Of a stretch of DNA of 64,000 nucleotides, positions 10,043-19,173 are shown in pieces (position 1 is the stretch's first letter; each line of letters opens with the position of its first letter). The notes below the pieces were generated by a model. The model searched no databases. It had not been told where the DNA came from and saw only the letters and a program-made list of their open reading frames with translations. Source of the DNA: JADLHS01 sp964594985 (lineage in GTDB: Bacteria > Verrucomicrobiota > Verrucomicrobiia > Limisphaerales > JADLHS01); assembly GCA_964594985.1 (NCBI GenBank), contig CAZQNQ010000001.1:310001-374000 (forward strand), read 5' to 3'. The translations under genes were made by a program, and so were the position numbers.

Positions 10043-10651
10043 CTAGCTTTGCGGCGCGGTTCGGAACGTGATGCGGCGACCAACCTGAAGCAGTTTGGAA
10101 CTGGCTTTTAATCCCACGCGGTCAATGGCCGGAGGGTTGATTTCAAAACGCACTTTCCCCGCTTCCTTGAAAAAGCCGATCATGCCACCTTGCGGCGCGA
10201 AGCCCGCTCCATCGGCAACGGTCAGGATGGGGCGCGTATCAAAGGCGGCAATCAGTTCCGCATAACGCGGGACTTCCGAGGCACAGATGAAAACGATCTG
10301 ACAATCCAGCAATTCTGCCACCTGGCGGGCGCGCCGGAGTTGGACGGTCCGACCGTTTACCGTCGCGGTTTTGATGGCTTGATCGAATTTTGCCCCAAAC
10401 GGGTCCTCCCCCAGAATCCCGACCACGAGTGGTACTTGCGGGTCAACGGCCAAAGTATTCGTGGGCCATTGCACGAACATGGCAAACTTGAGCAGGAACG
10501 CCGCCTTCACTTCGTACTCCAGCTCGCGGCTCTCCTGGGCTCGCGCGGTCATGGACAGGAGCAACAGGCCAAGCAGGACCAGCGCTGTCGCCCGCAGACA
10601 TTTCGTCCCGGCGTGACAGGTAGGTTTCAAGATGGCAGCGACGTAACGCAT
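10043..10651 (-). CDS. YfiR-like (DUF4154) periplasmic protein
   Basis: About 202 residues from an ATG reading MRYVAAILKPTC. A signal peptide (TALVLLGLLLLSMTARA) is followed by the family opening YEVKAAFLLKFAMFVQWP, and later by VNGRTVQLRRARQVAELLDCQIVFIC and GGMIGFFKEAGKVRFEINPPA, the usual C-terminal block. YfiR in Pseudomonas is a periplasmic repressor of the diguanylate cyclase YfiN; homologues next to TonB receptors and hybrid kinases are widespread and their exact role is not settled. The open frame extends upstream into the TonB gene, but the start was placed at the signal peptide. It lies between the receptor (7 bp) and the kinase (1 bp), so the three are probably co-transcribed. Confidence 0.87.
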   Translation of the reverse strand: MRYVAAILKPTCHAGTKCLRATALVLLGLLLLSMTARAQESRELEYEVKAAFLLKFAMFVQWPTNTLAVDPQVPLVVGILGEDPFGAKFDQAIKTATVNGRTVQLRRARQVAELLDCQIVFICASEVPRYAELIAAFDTRPILTVADGAGFAPQGGMIGFFKEAGKVRFEINPPAIDRVGLKASSKLLQVGRRITFRTAPQS

Positions 10652-10658
10652 CAAAGCA

Positions 10659-12692
10659 TCAGAAGCGATAAGTGATTTTCGCCCGGAACGAGCGGCCCGC
10701 CAACGGAATCGTGTCTTGAACATGTTCGGTGGAGGCGGAATAACCATCGCGCTCGTTGAACAGGTTGTAAATGGACGCGGAGACTTCGAGGTTCTTGCCC
10801 AGCGGCCGGCCAAACAATGTCGCGTTCGCCACCACGACCTCCTTGCTTTCATTGCCCAGGACCGTCCGCACCGGACTGGAATACTGGACATCAAAACCAG
10901 CCCACAGTTTGTCCTGCCACAACGGAGCGGTCAGATTGAATTTGGCCAGGTACCGGGGTGAATTGCTCAGTTCCAGACCTGTAGTCGAATCCTCGGCTTG
11001 TTGCAGCGCATAACCGATGCGGGTCGTCAGCCCGTTCTTGTAACGCGCTTCCAATCCCAGTTCGAGTCCCACGGCCGTCGCCCCGTCGGCGTTTTGGAAA
11101 ACCAGCAAGCCATCATTCGGATCAATCACTTGGGAAGCCAGATGATCAATCTCGTAGTAATAACCCGCCGCGCTGAATTTCAAACTGCCGGGCAACCCCT
11201 GCTCCCAAGCCAGTTCATAGGTGCGGATTTCCTCGGATTGCAAGGCGGGGTTGGCCTTGGCCTGCCCGGGGTAACTGTAATAGAGCTCGTAAGCATTCGG
11301 CGCGCGGAAGGCTTCACCGTACATGGCCTTGAAGGTGGTTTCCGTCCCCGGCTGATAAATCAGCGCCAACCGCGGATTGGCCGACTCTCCGAAGCTGCTG
11401 TAGTGATCAATGCGCCCGCCGGCATTCAAAACCAGGTTGGTTCTGAGGCTGATTTCCGCCTGCACGAAGGCCCCGAAATTGTTGCCGTCCTGGTGATCGT
11501 TCAGCAGGAGCGCCGGCGGAGCAATGTCGTAGTTGCGCTGCTCCATGACGAGGTTCTCCTGATAGTCCCCGCCGAAGATCAACCGACACCAATCCGCCGC
11601 CTGCCAGTTCAACTGCAGATCCGCGCTGGCCCATTCGCCGCGGGACTCGTCCCGGTTCACATACCGGCCCGCGCCAGTGCCATAAGGGTAATCGCCCGCA
11701 TACCACGACCAATCGTAGGCGGCGTGCCCGATGAATTTCACCGTGTCGGTGAATTCATGCTCCGCCTTGAGATCCACGTAGGCGCGCTCATCGGTCGTCT
11801 GTTCCCCGCCATCGTTGAAGGTCGTGCCAAACGAGGCGGTGGGAATTTCCTTCTCTCGCCACGACCATCCGCCCGCCAAGGTGAAATCACTCCAGCCTGC
11901 GGACCCGTAAAAATGATAGGCCCGATCCCCGTCGGAGTTTTCGGCCTGCCCATTGTTCGTGGCGGGCGAATCGAACTCGGGAAAATAAACGCGGGATTCT
12001 CCGGCGGAATCGTAGGCCGACCCGGAAAGCAGCAGTTCAACGCCGCCATCAAATTGTTTTCCGAAGGTGAATCCGCCTTTGACCGTCTCGTCATTGCCTG
12101 CCTCCCCGGTGACCTCCAAACCATTCACCGAGCGACCTTCGCGCGTCACGACATTGACCACTCCAAAGAAAGCGTTGTTCCCATAAATCGAGGAACTGGG
12201 GCCGCGAATCACCTCGACCCGCTCAATCAAATCCACATCCAGAAAACCTTCGGTTCCATACAAGCCCTGACCGTAGATGTTGTCATTCATCCGATGCCCA
12301 TCCACCAGCAGCAAAATCCGCGAGTTGTAATCGCCGGGACGATTGAAACCGCGGATGCCGACGTAGGAGTAATTCCGGTCGTTGCTGACATAGACACCAT
12401 TGACGGAGCGCATGACATCCGCCAGCGTGCGATAGCCGTGTTTTTGGATCTCGTCGCGGGTTACCAGACTGATGGAGGAGGGGGCCTGAGCGGTCTTTTG
12501 CTCATACTTGGAAGCGCCATAGACCTTGTCCACGTTGACCTCAAGCAACTGCTCAAGACTCAAGGCCATGAAATTACTCGCCTGCCCCCCAGTTTGAGGC
12601 GTACCCGCCAATTCATCACCCCGCGCACAAAAATTTAAGGATAACGCTGTAAGCAATAGAAGCACGATTCCCCGTACCGCAGTTAGAGACAT
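10659..12692 (-). CDS. TonB-dependent outer membrane receptor
   Basis: About 677 residues. The ATG at MSLTAVRGIVLLLL starts a signal peptide. After it comes LEQLLEVNVDKVYGASKYEQKTAQAPSS, like the TonB-box region of this receptor class, then the plug domain (EIQKHGYRTLADVMRSVNGV, VGIRGFNRPGDYNSRILLLVDG, IERVEVIRGPSSSIYGNNAFFGVVNVVT) and a barrel ending in the aromatic KITYRF. Such receptors import metal complexes or organic ligands through the outer membrane using TonB. The pairing with a YfiR-like protein and a hybrid kinase suggests a sensing unit rather than simple uptake, which is inference. The substrate cannot be told. Forty-two in-frame codons upstream of the chosen start are unlikely to be translated. 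Confidence 0.93.
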   Translation of the reverse strand: MSLTAVRGIVLLLLTALSLNFCARGDELAGTPQTGGQASNFMALSLEQLLEVNVDKVYGASKYEQKTAQAPSSISLVTRDEIQKHGYRTLADVMRSVNGVYVSNDRNYSYVGIRGFNRPGDYNSRILLLVDGHRMNDNIYGQGLYGTEGFLDVDLIERVEVIRGPSSSIYGNNAFFGVVNVVTREGRSVNGLEVTGEAGNDETVKGGFTFGKQFDGGVELLLSGSAYDSAGESRVYFPEFDSPATNNGQAENSDGDRAYHFYGSAGWSDFTLAGGWSWREKEIPTASFGTTFNDGGEQTTDERAYVDLKAEHEFTDTVKFIGHAAYDWSWYAGDYPYGTGAGRYVNRDESRGEWASADLQLNWQAADWCRLIFGGDYQENLVMEQRNYDIAPPALLLNDHQDGNNFGAFVQAEISLRTNLVLNAGGRIDHYSSFGESANPRLALIYQPGTETTFKAMYGEAFRAPNAYELYYSYPGQAKANPALQSEEIRTYELAWEQGLPGSLKFSAAGYYYEIDHLASQVIDPNDGLLVFQNADGATAVGLELGLEARYKNGLTTRIGYALQQAEDSTTGLELSNSPRYLAKFNLTAPLWQDKLWAGFDVQYSSPVRTVLGNESKEVVVANATLFGRPLGKNLEVSASIYNLFNERDGYSASTEHVQDTIPLAGRSFRAKITYRF

Positions 12693-13116
12693 GCGACCAG
12701 TGATTGTACGATTATAGGCATAAAGTTGAGCCCTCTGATTCATCCCGGCCACGGAAAGCAGCTTCCAATCCAAACAGCAGGTCGGGAACTGAGCCCTGAA
12801 GTCAAACAGGTTACGCAATTGTAAGTTCGGAGTGGAAAGGCGTTCCCTGGTATCAGTACCAGTCTAACTGACAACAATTGAGTCAGATACTCCCCATAGA
12901 CTGGAGACTTTGCTTGGATGCGAATGGATAGAAACATCAGCCAACCTCCCGTAATTGGCTTCGCTTTAATGAAGATTGTTACGGCCCGGTAAAATCCCGA
13001 GCACTATCGGGAAAAACCCGGAGAAAACCGTTGACATTTTTGACAGCCGGTTCTTAATCAGCATATCAATCCAGAGTTCTCAACCCGGACATCTGGATTG
13101 AAGTAACCACACAGTT
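12693..13116. other. Divergent intergenic region, 424 bp
   Basis: This separates the TonB receptor operon (minus) from the PEP-CTERM gene (plus), so it should hold promoters for both. A small hairpin CCCGAGCACTATCGGG lies near 12995. A 65-codon minus-strand frame at 12740-12937 has no recognisable features and is not called. The only promoter-like sequence noted is at 13031-13069. Confidence 0.5.
13031..13069 (+). promoter_or_regulatory. Possible sigma70-type promoter of the first PEP-CTERM gene
   Basis: Two overlapping TTGACA boxes occur at 13031-13036 and 13040-13045. The first has TTAATC 17 bp later (13054-13059), the second TATCAA 18 bp later (13064-13069). Either would put the transcript start about 40 bp before the ATG at 13117. 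This is consensus matching only. Confidence 0.4.
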
Positions 13117-13989
13117 ATGAACAATCAGAAGGAATCTCCTGCTCGCGTTCGACGTTTTTCCCGACTGACTTGCCTTATAGTAGTCCTGCCAACTCTTTTT
13201 GCTGCCCAAGTAGCAAGATCTCAAGATTTTACATTAACGAACAATAACTCTTCAATTGGTCTGAACCTTGCCAATGGTGGATTTGGCCCAGCAGGATTGA
13301 CCAGTTGGCTTGTTGACGGGGTAAATCAGCTCAGTCGCCAATCTTTCTTTTATCGCATTGGCAGCGGTCAGGAATACACCTTGGATAACATTACCGCCTC
13401 TCCAGGAGTAAGTTTTTCGGGTGACAACATTGAAGTTACTTACTCAAACTCCAGTTTCGGCATCAAGTTGAGCTACACCTTGAGTGGGTCTGCCCTTGGC
13501 ACTGGCCGCTCCGGAGCCACTTTGGGTGTGAATGTAATCAATTACCAAGCCACCGCCTTGGATTTCCACCTGTTTCAGTATTCTGACTTCGATCTCGGCG
13601 GCACCACCGGCTCTGAATCGGTCAACTTTCTGAAGGCCCTTGGTAGATTCAACCGTGCAGTCCAAACCACGGGCTCACTAGGAATGACCCATACCTTCTT
13701 GGCCACCGCTATCCCCAGCCCGATTCCGCTGGTTGAAGCAAACACCTTCAATTCAACACTGTTAAGCCTGACCGACTTGAGCCAGACCTCCTTCAACAGC
13801 CTCAGTACCAATGCTGGTCCAGGCAATGTGACCTACGCGATTCAATACGACCTGCAACTCGGTGCCGGCGAAAGTTTTGCGTTAAGCGATCAGTTCAGCA
13901 TAGCCGTTCCCGAACCGACCTCCGCAGCCTTGATCGCTATCGCTGGTGCGTGCCTTGCATTCGGCGGAATCCGACGTAAAAAATCCTAG
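13117..13989 (+). CDS. PEP-CTERM sorting domain protein (first of tandem pair)
   Basis: 290 residues. N-terminal signal peptide (LTCLIVVLPTLFAAQVARS), a beta-rich exported domain, and a C-terminal sorting signal VPEPTSAALIAIAGACLAF followed by GGIRRKKS: PEP motif, hydrophobic helix and basic tail. PEP-CTERM proteins are processed by exosortase and delivered to the cell surface or extracellular matrix. The core motifs FFYRIGSGQEYTLDN and FQYSDFDLGGT recur in the next gene as FWYRVGSGAQYSLEN and YQYNDFNLGGT, so the two are paralogues. Function of the core domain is unknown. No exosortase gene is in the window. Confidence 0.88.
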   Translation: MNNQKESPARVRRFSRLTCLIVVLPTLFAAQVARSQDFTLTNNNSSIGLNLANGGFGPAGLTSWLVDGVNQLSRQSFFYRIGSGQEYTLDNITASPGVSFSGDNIEVTYSNSSFGIKLSYTLSGSALGTGRSGATLGVNVINYQATALDFHLFQYSDFDLGGTTGSESVNFLKALGRFNRAVQTTGSLGMTHTFLATAIPSPIPLVEANTFNSTLLSLTDLSQTSFNSLSTNAGPGNVTYAIQYDLQLGAGESFALSDQFSIAVPEPTSAALIAIAGACLAFGGIRRKKS

Positions 13990-14037
13990 TCTGGCCACGA
14001 CCACCGAATCAGATCAATCAACCAAACTGCAATATTT

Positions 14038-14853
14038 ATGCTCAAAGTCCAACACCTCGCCTTGGTTCCCGTGGCGATTCTTTCCCTTGGTTCAATCGCC
14101 GTGGCCGCTCCAATTGGTCTATCCGAAGGCAATTCGACTTTTACCGTTGATCCCATGTCTCAAGCAGGAGCGTCGAACTGGTCCATTGGTGGCAACAACC
14201 AGTTGAATCAACAGTTTTTCTGGTATCGTGTCGGCAGCGGTGCCCAATACTCGCTTGAGAACGGCGCCACCTCCATCACGCCGACCATGACGGGCACTGA
14301 CAAGCTCAGCGTCAAATATAACTATGGCGGCATCTTCACGATCGACGTTTACTACAATCTGAACAGTTTGGGCGGAAACTCAGCACAAATGGAACAGTCG
14401 GTCAGCATCACCAACCTGACGGGCAGCCCGTTGAGTCTCAATTTTTATCAATACAACGACTTCAACCTTGGTGGCACTCCCGGCTTCGATGAAGTTATCA
14501 TCGAAAACTCGGCCGCCTTGCAACAGGAGGGCTCCCTCGCCATCACCGAAAGCGGCATTGATCCGGCGGCGCTGTATTTTGAAGGGAATGTCACCGGCGG
14601 TCCAACCTCCACTTTGTACAAACTGAATAACTCCACCGATTTGGTCTTGGACAACACCGCTTATGCGAGCGGTGACGCCACGTGGGCCTTCCAGTGGCAA
14701 TTCAACCTCAGCGGCGCGAACAGCGGGGTGGAAATCTTGAAAGGCCAGAACTTGGCCATCACCCTCATTCCTGAGCCGACTACAATGTCTCTCGCTCTGC
14801 TTGGAATTGCAGTTGCTGGTTATTGGAAAAAGCAAAACCGCTTCAAACGCTGA
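14038..14853 (+). CDS. PEP-CTERM sorting domain protein (second of tandem pair)
   Basis: 271 residues. Signal peptide (LVPVAILSLGSIAVAA), the same beta-rich core as the upstream gene (FWYRVGSGAQYSLEN, FYQYNDFNLGGTPGF), and a sorting tail IPEPTTMSLALLGIAVAGYW then KKQNRFKR. It starts 48 bp after the first paralogue, so a shared transcript is likely, and a strong terminator follows at 14875. Expected location is the cell envelope or matrix. Its role is unknown. Confidence 0.88.
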   Translation: MLKVQHLALVPVAILSLGSIAVAAPIGLSEGNSTFTVDPMSQAGASNWSIGGNNQLNQQFFWYRVGSGAQYSLENGATSITPTMTGTDKLSVKYNYGGIFTIDVYYNLNSLGGNSAQMEQSVSITNLTGSPLSLNFYQYNDFNLGGTPGFDEVIIENSAALQQEGSLAITESGIDPAALYFEGNVTGGPTSTLYKLNNSTDLVLDNTAYASGDATWAFQWQFNLSGANSGVEILKGQNLAITLIPEPTTMSLALLGIAVAGYWKKQNRFKR

Positions 14854-14874
14854 GTTTTGCGACTTGTTGTTTCA

Positions 14875-14899
14875 GGCCAGCCCAGTGGGCTGGCCTTTT
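14875..14899 (+). terminator. Rho-independent terminator after PEP-CTERM pair
   Basis: Perfect 9-bp stem GGCCAGCCC / GGGCTGGCC with a 3-nt loop, followed by TTTT. It sits 21 bp after the stop of the second PEP-CTERM gene and ends the transcript before the TIGR03790 gene. Confidence 0.82.
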
Positions 14900-14905
14900 C
14901 AGTTG

Positions 14906-17900
14906 ATGCTGATGCGTTTTAGTGCCAATCCCCTCCTTGATTGTGTCCCGATTCCTCGGCAGGATGCCTTCACGAGATTTTTGCCACAGTGCGTTCTAGC
15001 TCTCGCGATCGTCGCGATGAGTTCCTCGGAAAGCGTTGCTGGCGGCAGCGGGTTGAACACCATCGTCGTCGTCAATCAACAGAGTCCTGATTCCTTGGCC
15101 CTCGGAAATTATTACGTCGAGAAACGACAAATCCCGCCTGAAAACATTTTACGAATCAATTGGATCGGCGGACTGATTGCTTGGTCGGAAGCGCAATACG
15201 CAACAACCTTGCAAGCTCCGCTCGAGGCCCATGTCGCTGCTGCCGGTCTAAACAACCAGATTGATTACGTGGTGCTTTCGATGGGCATCCCGTTTCAGAT
15301 CGCTAGCCCGAGCGCCACAAATAGCACCACATCAGCATTGTTCTACGGCATCAAAACCAATTCCAACGGCACCCCCGAGCCAGGCATCACGAACAGCTAC
15401 GCCGCCAGCGAACAGATGTTCTCTAACGCCCGCCTCGCCAGCGCTCCGGTCGGTTCCAGATCCTTTCTGGCCACGATGCTTACCGGCAGCACCCTTGCCG
15501 AAGCGATGCAGCTCGTAAATCAAGGCACGGCGGCAGACGCAAGTTTTCCGGCTCAACCCGTTATCCTGGCAAAGACCGCCGACCCCGACCGCAACATCCG
15601 GCATCCCTACTTTGACAATGCCATTTTCAACAATCGAGTGCTGGGAAAAGCCTCCGTCGTCCGCTCCAACTCGTCTGCGTTCCCAAACCAGACCCCGTTG
15701 CTGGGATCTGCCACCGGGTTGAAATGGTTTGAAATCCCGGCCGGCACTTTCGTCCCGGGCGCCATCGCTGACAACGTGACCTCTTTTGGCGGCGTGATTT
15801 TCGGCCCGAACGATCAAACCAGCCTTTTCGCTTTCATCGCTGCAGGAGCAGCGGGCAGTTATGGCACCGTCACTGAACCCGGCAGCATTGCCAGAAAATT
15901 CCCTGACCCGCAGGTTTACTTTTATCAGGCCCGTGGGTTCAACATCGCGGAATCGTACTATCAAAGCCTGTCGCAACCGCATCTGGGATTGGTCGTCGCC
16001 GAACCCTTGGCCACGCCCTTTGCCCATGCGGGTTCTGGGCGATGGGAGTCGGGCATCTCAAATTCCATCCTCACCCAAACGACTTCGTTGGCAGTACAGT
16101 TCAAGGCGGCGAATTCCACCCAACCGTTGCAACAGATCGATCTTTTCCTGGACGGCAAATACTTCGTCACGGTGACAAATCTCCCGCCCCGGCCACAAGA
16201 CACACTGCACCTGAAGTTGAATGGCTACCCGATTGACTACATCGTCCCCACCAACGCAACCCTCGCCACTGTCGCTCAAGGCATCGCCACCCTCGTCAAC
16301 ACAGCCGCCGTCACCAACGCCGTGAAAATGATCGCCGCAGTCCGGGGCGACCGCCTTGAGTTTCTATCCACCGTAACCAACCACAACTCCTTTCCATTCT
16401 TCACGACCCCGGCCAGCCCCGGAGCCGAGCACAACGTTTTCCGCTTCGACTACCTGTCTGATTCATTTCCGCCGCGCCTGCTCGTAGATCCGATGGGATC
16501 GGGCGGGGGTTTCCAATTTCAAATGGAAACCCCCACCGCGCTGCACTACGTCATTCAGGCTTCGACCAACCTGACTCACTGGACGCCGCTATTTACCAAT
16601 GTCACTGCCGGCTTGCAGCAGTATCGCGATCTGGAATCCACCAAATTTTCCCGCCGCTTTTATCGCGTCGCCTGCCCGCCAGCCAATCACACTCCCACCA
16701 TCTCGATCTCCGCACAACCAACCGGAGCCACCCTGCACATCACGAGTCAACCCGGCCAACCCTGCGCCATTCTAAATTCGTCAAATCTGATCCACTGGAG
16801 CGGCCTCGCAACCAATCAGGCTGGCGGCACGTTCGATTTCCCCATGCCTTGGAACAGTGGCAGTTCCGGCGCAGGGTTCTTTCGTGCGTGGCACGTCCCC
16901 CCGGCTCCGCCGATTACAGCGATGGTGACCAACGTGTCCGGTAACCAGCTCCTGCAAATTGATGATGCCGCCCAACCCTATTGCGTCGCCTCCAGCACCA
17001 ACGCCCAAGACTGGACACCGATACTCACCAATTTCGCCTTCCGGGAAATCCAAGCTGTGGCCAGTAGCTCCGGGCCAGGCAGTTCCACTCCGCAAACCTT
17101 TGTCCACTTCAGTCAGCCGGCCTTTCTTCATTCCGAAGCGCGCGGCATGCAGGATTACACCGTGCTGAACAGCAGTCTCGCCGTTGGTGCGTGGCTGCAA
17201 TTTGCCATCACCAAAACCAACGGCCAAACGATCGTCATCGGCGTCACTAACACCACCGCCGGCCTCGCCTCCTCCAATCTGGCGCAGCAGATCTACACGC
17301 TCATCAACGGACATCCAGACCTGCAAGGTCCAGATGGACTCATCGCGGAGGACTACAACGTCAGCGCCACCGGCGACGGCAAATTCAACCTCTACGCCCG
17401 CAGCGGCGGCTATCCGGCGGCCAACCTCGGGGTGCGGGCGTATCGTTCCGGCCTCAATATCCTTCCGTCCAGTTGGCGCACACTCACCAAAAATCTGGCC
17501 GACCTTCAACCCCGCAATCACCTCTACGTCACGGCGGGCGCCATGGAACTCAACGCCAGCTTCCCGCTCGACACCACGCAACTCGCCGATGGTTATCACG
17601 AACTGACGGCGGTCGCTTACGAAGGCAGCCACGTCCACACGCAGACTCACGCCACCATTCCCATTTGCGTCAGCAATTCGCCGTTGTCCGCCACCCTCAC
17701 ATTGCTGGACCTGACCAACAACGCCCCCGCCAACGCCACCTATCACGTCCAGGTCTCCGCCAACACCAACAACGTCACGCTCACCACGCTTTACTCCACC
17801 GGCGGCGCGATCGGCTTTGCCACCAACAATTCCATCGCCACGTTTGACGTCATCGGCACGAATCTTTGGACCGGTCGCCACCCTTTCTACGCCATCGTTG

Positions 17901-17956
17901 AGACCGCCACGGGCCAGAAATTTCGCACACAGACCCACTGGATTCGCTTACAATAA
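14906..17956 (+). CDS. TIGR03790 family exported protein, about 1016 residues
   Basis: After a signal-like stretch (FLPQCVLALAIVAMSSSESVAGG) comes the TIGR03790 opening NTIVVVNQQSPDSLALGNYYVEKRQIP with ENILRINW, then VDYVVLSMGIPF-like and gas-free beta/alpha blocks through about residue 420. The remainder is a run of beta-rich modules (QIDLFLDGKYFVTVTNLP, HYVIQASTNLTHWTPLFTNV) like the 'verrucomicrobial' comparison modules found in exported proteins. Family function is unknown. The start is uncertain: ATG at 14906 lies only 6 bp after the terminator, ATG at 14912 or a GTG near 14945 are alternatives, and the open frame also runs upstream across the preceding gene. A small secretion operon begins 104 bp downstream, so this may be one of its substrates (inference). 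Confidence 0.8.
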   Translation: MLMRFSANPLLDCVPIPRQDAFTRFLPQCVLALAIVAMSSSESVAGGSGLNTIVVVNQQSPDSLALGNYYVEKRQIPPENILRINWIGGLIAWSEAQYATTLQAPLEAHVAAAGLNNQIDYVVLSMGIPFQIASPSATNSTTSALFYGIKTNSNGTPEPGITNSYAASEQMFSNARLASAPVGSRSFLATMLTGSTLAEAMQLVNQGTAADASFPAQPVILAKTADPDRNIRHPYFDNAIFNNRVLGKASVVRSNSSAFPNQTPLLGSATGLKWFEIPAGTFVPGAIADNVTSFGGVIFGPNDQTSLFAFIAAGAAGSYGTVTEPGSIARKFPDPQVYFYQARGFNIAESYYQSLSQPHLGLVVAEPLATPFAHAGSGRWESGISNSILTQTTSLAVQFKAANSTQPLQQIDLFLDGKYFVTVTNLPPRPQDTLHLKLNGYPIDYIVPTNATLATVAQGIATLVNTAAVTNAVKMIAAVRGDRLEFLSTVTNHNSFPFFTTPASPGAEHNVFRFDYLSDSFPPRLLVDPMGSGGGFQFQMETPTALHYVIQASTNLTHWTPLFTNVTAGLQQYRDLESTKFSRRFYRVACPPANHTPTISISAQPTGATLHITSQPGQPCAILNSSNLIHWSGLATNQAGGTFDFPMPWNSGSSGAGFFRAWHVPPAPPITAMVTNVSGNQLLQIDDAAQPYCVASSTNAQDWTPILTNFAFREIQAVASSSGPGSSTPQTFVHFSQPAFLHSEARGMQDYTVLNSSLAVGAWLQFAITKTNGQTIVIGVTNTTAGLASSNLAQQIYTLINGHPDLQGPDGLIAEDYNVSATGDGKFNLYARSGGYPAANLGVRAYRSGLNILPSSWRTLTKNLADLQPRNHLYVTAGAMELNASFPLDTTQLADGYHELTAVAYEGSHVHTQTHATIPICVSNSPLSATLTLLDLTNNAPANATYHVQVSANTNNVTLTTLYSTGGAIGFATNNSIATFDVIGTNLWTGRHPFYAIVETATGQKFRTQTHWIRLQ

Positions 17957-18060
17957 GCGCAAACTTTCTTAAGCTCCGCAGCTCCCGAAACATTGGCAGT
18001 GAGGAAACTCCCCCGGCCTTGTCGGTTCTTCAGGCGGCACAACCTCCGCCTGCGACAACA

Positions 18061-19173
18061 ATGCCAGTAGCCATTACAACGCCGTCAACAAAGCCTGAGG
18101 TCAACAAAACCGACGCCCCCGACGCGCTGCTCAAAATCGTGCAGCAAGCGATCAAAGCCCAAACCAGCGACATCCATCTCCAGATGCGCGGCGGCGAAGC
18201 GGAGGTTTCCTTTCGTCTCGACGGCGTGTTGACCACCATCACCACCCTGCCCGCGCCACTCGCCGAACGCGTCTTGGGTCGCATCAAATTCCTCGCGCGC
18301 CTCAAGACCTATCAGGATTCCATGCCCCAAGATGGCCGCATTGAGCGCGCCGAACTCGACAGCCCTTACGACCTCCGCGTCGCCACCTATCCCACCGTGA
18401 CCGGCGAAAAAATCGTCATCCGCCTGTTCAACATCGCCACGACGAAAACCATTCGCGAACTTGAAATTCCTGACACGGCAGCGACGGAACTGGAATCCTT
18501 CCTCCGCCAAGCCTCCGGTCTGCTACTGCTCACCGGCCCGGCGGGCAGCGGCAAAACCACCACCATTTACGCGTGTCTGCGCCATCTCTCTGAACTTGGC
18601 GGACGCCACATCATCACGGTTGAAGACCCGGTCGAACAGATTATCCCCGGCATCATGCAGACGGAAATCAACGAAGCCATCGGCCTCGATTTCGCCCGCG
18701 CCGCGCGACATCTGTTGCGCCAAGACCCGCAGGTGCTTGTTCTCGGCGAAATCCGCGACGAAGCCACCGCGCAACTTGCCGTCCGCGCCGGGCTCACCGG
18801 ACATCTCGTCATCTCCACATTGCACGCCGGCTCGTGCCAAGGCGTCTTGGAACGTTTGCTGACTCTCTGCCCCGATCATTCCGCCGTCGCCGCCGCGCTG
18901 GAACTCATCGTCAACCAACGCCTCATCCGCCGCCTCTGTCCTGCCTGTGGCGGCAAACAATGCGAGCAATGCTTTCAAACTGGCTATGCTGGCCGTGTTC
19001 CCGTGCTGGAATGGTTACACCTCACTGATGAGCATCGCGCCAAAATTCGTTCCCATTCGATTCAAACCATCCAACCGTATCGCCCGCTGACCGCTGCCGC
19101 GCGTGACCTTTTGCAACAGGGCCGGTCCAACCAACCAGAACTCCAGCGCGTGCTGGGCCAATATGAAAACTGA
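18061..19173 (+). CDS. GspE/PilB-type secretion ATPase without N1 domain
   Basis: About 370 residues. Cytoplasmic hexameric ATPase driving pseudopilus or pilus assembly. Visible are the N2-like region (TSDIHLQMRGGEAEVSFRLDG), Walker A GPAGSGKTTTIY, the Asp box (HIITVEDPVEQ), Walker B VLVLGEIRDEATAQLAVRA, the His box GHLVISTLHA, and a zinc motif CPACGGKQCEQCFQTGYAGR, which points to GspE/PilB rather than PilT. The N-terminal domain that binds GspL or PilM is absent. An alternative TTG start lies at 18019. The stop overlaps the next gene by 11 bp, so the operon is tightly coupled. Confidence 0.9.
   Translation: MPVAITTPSTKPEVNKTDAPDALLKIVQQAIKAQTSDIHLQMRGGEAEVSFRLDGVLTTITTLPAPLAERVLGRIKFLARLKTYQDSMPQDGRIERAELDSPYDLRVATYPTVTGEKIVIRLFNIATTKTIRELEIPDTAATELESFLRQASGLLLLTGPAGSGKTTTIYACLRHLSELGGRHIITVEDPVEQIIPGIMQTEINEAIGLDFARAARHLLRQDPQVLVLGEIRDEATAQLAVRAGLTGHLVISTLHAGSCQGVLERLLTLCPDHSAVAAALELIVNQRLIRRLCPACGGKQCEQCFQTGYAGRVPVLEWLHLTDEHRAKIRSHSIQTIQPYRPLTAAARDLLQQGRSNQPELQRVLGQYEN

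Noticed and set aside
7561..10071. Two long plus-strand frames opposite the histidine kinase
   Set aside because: They are shadows of a GC-rich gene on the other strand; no domain is recognisable and the kinase is certain.
10998..12638. 546-codon plus-strand frame opposite the TonB receptor
   Set aside because: Antisense shadow. The receptor shows plug and barrel motifs.
12675..12684. ACCGCAGTTA, identical to the first 10 nt of the CRISPR repeat, just upstream of the TonB receptor start
   Set aside because: Ten bases are expected by chance in 64 kb on two strands, and no further repeat similarity follows.
12740..12937. 65-codon minus-strand frame upstream of the TonB receptor
   Set aside because: No domain or ribosome site; probably leader or promoter DNA.
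16781..17938. 385-codon minus-strand frame opposite the TIGR03790 gene
   Set aside because: Composition-driven shadow without signal, motif or plausible start.
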